Shown piece after piece: positions 6,538 to 8,313 of a stretch of DNA of 8,313 nt (the first letter of the stretch is position 1; every line of letters begins with the position of its first letter). The stretch comes from Methanomicrobiales archaeon (lineage in GTDB: Archaea; Halobacteriota; Methanomicrobia; Methanomicrobiales; JACTUA01): the NCBI GenBank assembly GCA_028678555.1, contig JAJRDF010000060.1:1-8313 (forward strand), written 5' to 3'. A program made the translations under genes and the position numbers. The notes below the pieces were generated by a model. It made no database searches, had not been told where the DNA came from, and saw only the letters and a program-made list of their open reading frames with translations.

Positions 6538-6574
6538 GGGGATGCTGCAGAAGGAAAAGCAGAGGGCACGCGGC

Positions 6575-7327
6575 ATGCTGACCTTTGTGGGCCTGGGGCT
6601 GAACGACGAAGCAGACGTCTCGGTGAAGGGGCTGGCCTCCATCCGCAGGGCTGACCACGTCTACCTGGAGACCTACACCTCCCGGCTCACGGGAACCACC
6701 CTCGGGAGGATGGAGGAGTATTACGGGAAGCCCGTGATCCCTGCGGGACGGGAGGAGATCGAGGGGCAGCCCGGAGAACTCCTGGACCGGGCAGCGCGGG
6801 GGGAGGTGGTCCTCCTCTGCGGCGGGGATCCCATGGTCTCCACGACCCACGCGGACCTGCGCCTCCGCGCCGCGGCCCGGGGGATCCCCACCCGGGTCAT
6901 CCACGGGGCGTCCATCGCAAGCGCGGTCTGCGGCCTCACCGGCCTGCAGAACTACCGGTTCGGCAAGTCCTGCTCCCTGCCCTTTCCTTCGAAGGAATGG
7001 TTCCCCCTCACCCCCTTCGGGACGATCCGGGCGAACCTCTCGCAGAACCTCCACACCCTGGTGTACCTGGACATCACTCCGGACCGCTGCATGACGGTGG
7101 GCGAGGGTATCGGGCTCCTGGAGGAGATGGCACGGAGGGAGGGAACCGGGCCGCCTGGACTTTACGTGGGGATCGCCCGGGCCGGGTCCCCGGAACCCCG
7201 GGTGGCGGCAGGGCCGGCGGAGGTGCTGAAACGGGTGGACTTCGGGCCGCCGCTGCACATCCTCGCCGTCCCTGCAGCACTCCACGACATCGAGCGGGAA
7301 TACCTGGAGGTGTTTGCCCGGCCATGA
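6575..7327 (+). CDS. dph5: Diphthine synthase (SAM-dependent methyltransferase)
   Basis: A 250-aa protein matching archaeal Dph5/DphB along its length. The enzyme uses S-adenosylmethionine to methylate the modified histidine of elongation factor 2 in diphthamide synthesis, a cytosolic step found in archaea and eukaryotes. The N-terminus MLTFVGLGLNDEADVSVKG (1-19) is diagnostic. The SAM-binding segment is VLLCGGDPMVSTTHADLR (79-96), followed by HGASIASAVCGLTGLQNYRFGKS (110-132; conserved core GASI and GLQNYRFG) and a C-terminal LHILAVPAALHDIEREYLE (227-245). The ATG at 6575 was chosen because the family begins at this Met; AGAGGG (6561-6566) lies 8 nt upstream. In-frame ATGs at 6482 and 6542 would add residues with no family match. 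The 3' end overlaps the next gene as ATGA. Confidence 0.96.
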   Translation: MLTFVGLGLNDEADVSVKGLASIRRADHVYLETYTSRLTGTTLGRMEEYYGKPVIPAGREEIEGQPGELLDRAARGEVVLLCGGDPMVSTTHADLRLRAAARGIPTRVIHGASIASAVCGLTGLQNYRFGKSCSLPFPSKEWFPLTPFGTIRANLSQNLHTLVYLDITPDRCMTVGEGIGLLEEMARREGTGPPGLYVGIARAGSPEPRVAAGPAEVLKRVDFGPPLHILAVPAALHDIEREYLEVFARP

Positions 7328-7902
7328 CGGTCAGTGCGTATGGTGCCGCGGTCCACCACGCGGTGAAGGAACCGGGGATCCGGCCGGCGGCCGGAACCCC
7401 CCTGGACCATGTGGCCCGGGAGGTACTGGAGATGGCGGGGGCATATGCCCACGACGGGATGGATTTCCTCTCCAGGGGTGACCAGGTGAACGCGGTGGCG
7501 GCCTTTGCCTATGGGGCTGCCTGGCTGGATGCGGGATCCCGGCTGGGGCTCTTTGACCGTACCGGTTCCCTTCCGCCGGCGCTGGAATCCGGGGAGGTAC
7601 CTCCGGCGTACGTGACACCCCTCCACGAGAAGACCACCCGCTACAGGGGGATGCTCACCCGGGCGTTGTCGGCGGTGGCCGAGGCACCGGATCCCGCGAG
7701 CCCGCTCCGGGCGGCATCCGAGGCGTTCCTGACCCGGGCCCGGGAAGCCCTCGACGAGGGGAACGCGTGCCTTGGACATTCCCGGCCGCTCATGGCACTC
7801 TCCTGGTATTCCTACGGCCACGGGTGGCTGGACGCCGGCGTGAGGACCGGCGTCCTCTCCATCCAGGGCGATCGTTCGCTCTTCGCGGTCTCATCACCCT
7901 GA
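7324..7902 (+). CDS. Protein with two DUF357 copies, unknown function
   Basis: A 192-aa soluble protein with no signal peptide or membrane segment. Two copies of the DUF357 helical unit (PF04010, function unknown) are visible about 101 residues apart: residues 30-77, ending YGAAWLDAGSRLGLF (63-77), and residues 129-178, ending YGHGWLDAGVRTGVL (164-178). The first copy also has the typical FLSRGDQVNAVAAFAYG stretch (48-64). The second has diverged there (NACLGHSRPLMALSWYSYG, 147-165). The two are joined by a Pro-rich segment (84-98) and a helical stretch. Its ATG overlaps the dph5 stop by 4 nt, and GGAGGTG (7306-7312) inside dph5 is a strong ribosome-binding site, so it should be made along with Dph5. 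Co-expression is a hint, not proof, of a role in EF2 modification or translation. Confidence 0.85.
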   Translation: MTVSAYGAAVHHAVKEPGIRPAAGTPLDHVAREVLEMAGAYAHDGMDFLSRGDQVNAVAAFAYGAAWLDAGSRLGLFDRTGSLPPALESGEVPPAYVTPLHEKTTRYRGMLTRALSAVAEAPDPASPLRAASEAFLTRAREALDEGNACLGHSRPLMALSWYSYGHGWLDAGVRTGVLSIQGDRSLFAVSSP

Positions 7903-7908
7903 AAGGGG

Positions 7909-7916
7909 TTTATACT
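7909..7916 (+). promoter_or_regulatory. TATA box of the flippase-like gene
   Basis: TTTATACT in the context GGGGTTTATACTATG begins 7 nt after the stop of the DUF357 gene. Its centre is about 28 nt from the ATG at 7940, predicting a leaderless transcript. It separates this gene from the dph5 operon. Confidence 0.65.
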
Positions 7917-7920
7917 ATGC

Positions 7921-7931
7921 CCGGTAACCGG
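7921..7931. repeat. Short inverted repeat CCGGTAACCGG
   Basis: Two CCGGT/ACCGG half-sites flank a single A, lying between the TATA box and the start codon, where a bound protein would block transcription. A related CCCGGTTACCCGG lies at 152-164 in the 5' noncoding region. It may be an operator or chance in GC-rich DNA. Confidence 0.25.
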
Positions 7932-7939
7932 TAGAGCAT

Positions 7940-8313
7940 ATGCCTGATCAGGGCACCGGGATGCCCGCCTCCGGGCCGCAGGAGGGGCTCATCAGCCGTT
8001 CCCAGTGGAAGTGGCTCGGCGTCTCGGTCCTGTTTTCCACGGTCGTCCTGATCCTTGTCCTGTACTTCACCGTCAGTGAAGATACCTTTCTGTACCTGAA
8101 GCAGCTGAACCCGGTGTTCCTGGTCGCGGCCGTCGGGCTCCACCTGCTGGCCCTGGGATTCTGGGCGATGAGGATCAAGAAGATGGCCGGGTCCCTGGGT
8201 TACCGGGTCGGCTTCTTCTACTGCTTGAACATGGTGATGGCCAACCTGCTGGTCGCTGCCATCACCCCTTCCCAGGCGGGCGGGGAACCGGTCCGGATCC
8301 ACCAGCTCTACCG
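7940..8313 (+). CDS. Flippase-like membrane protein, LPG_synthase_TM/UPF0104 family (3' end outside window)
   Basis: The first 124 codons are present and the frame is open to the window edge. A short polar N-terminus (1-23) is followed by membrane segments at about 25-45, 58-77 and 93-112. The segment ITPSQAGGEPVRIHQLY (108-124) is the family hallmark, a P-x-x-AGGE-x-x-R motif. The family (PF03706) covers the membrane part of bacterial MprF, which flips lysyl-phosphatidylglycerol, and many archaeal proteins thought to move lipids or lipid-linked molecules; the substrate cannot be read from this part. The ATG at 7940 is 28 nt past a TATA box and has no clear Shine-Dalgarno site. An ATG at 7917 hits a stop within five codons. 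Confidence 0.88.
   Translation, partial: MPDQGTGMPASGPQEGLISRSQWKWLGVSVLFSTVVLILVLYFTVSEDTFLYLKQLNPVFLVAAVGLHLLALGFWAMRIKKMAGSLGYRVGFFYCLNMVMANLLVAAITPSQAGGEPVRIHQLY

Noticed and set aside
6482..6574. N-terminal extension of diphthine synthase from upstream in-frame ATGs
   Set aside because: Dph5 proteins begin at the Met of MLTFVGLGL. The extension has no family similarity and covers the probable promoter.
6454..6642. 63-codon N-terminal extension of the winged-helix protein
   Set aside because: It overlaps the start of dph5 on the other strand and the TATA box, and the sequence is unlike the family.
1..8313. Search for CRISPR arrays, tRNA or rRNA genes, insertion sequences, toxin-antitoxin or defence modules
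   Set aside because: No regularly spaced repeats, no cloverleaf-type or rRNA-like stretches, no transposase or nuclease effector motifs were seen. The coding content is ordinary archaeal chromosomal genes.

Overview
The window is GC-rich chromosomal DNA from a methanogenic archaeon, most likely a member of the Methanomicrobiales (a Methanoculleus/Methanofollis/Methanolinea-like relative; the genus cannot be fixed from this sequence). Supporting points are an archaeal-type diphthine synthase, a DUF357 gene, a PolX polymerase, a FeoB transporter paired with a DtxR/FeoA-fusion regulator, and archaeal promoters: TATA-like boxes 24-32 nt ahead of first-gene start codons, with Shine-Dalgarno sites mainly on downstream genes.

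Layout. 1-173 is noncoding and carries a nested palindromic repeat. 174-2449 is a minus-strand pair: polX, then a divergent cis-prenyltransferase (UppS-like) gene overlapping it by 4 nt as ATGA. 2450-2816 is a 367-nt divergent intergenic region with a second, one-armed copy of the repeat, a GC hairpin, a palindrome and promoters facing both ways. 2817-5305 is a plus-strand ferrous-iron operon: DtxR-FeoA regulator, then feoB, again overlapping as ATGA. 5335-6453 (minus) encodes a winged-helix protein of the AlkZ/YcaQ-related HTH_42 family, convergent with feoB. 6575-7902 (plus) holds dph5 and a gene with two DUF357 copies, the third ATGA overlap. At 7940 a polytopic membrane protein of the LPG_synthase_TM/UPF0104 flippase-like family starts and runs off the window.

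How the genes work together. FeoB imports Fe(II), and the gene ahead of it supplies both a likely metal-responsive repressor and the only FeoA-like domain in the window. Dph5 modifies the diphthamide histidine of elongation factor 2; its DUF357 partner is uncharacterised but probably translationally coupled. The UppS-like protein has lost the catalytic Asp and the substrate-binding arginines but keeps the C-terminal RxG motif. It therefore looks like the non-catalytic subunit of a two-subunit polyprenyl diphosphate synthase and not a free-standing enzyme. No mobile element, CRISPR array, defence island, tRNA or rRNA was seen. The most interesting items are the degenerate cis-prenyltransferase, the palindromic repeat family, the mixed metal site of the DtxR-like regulator and the duplicated DUF357 protein.
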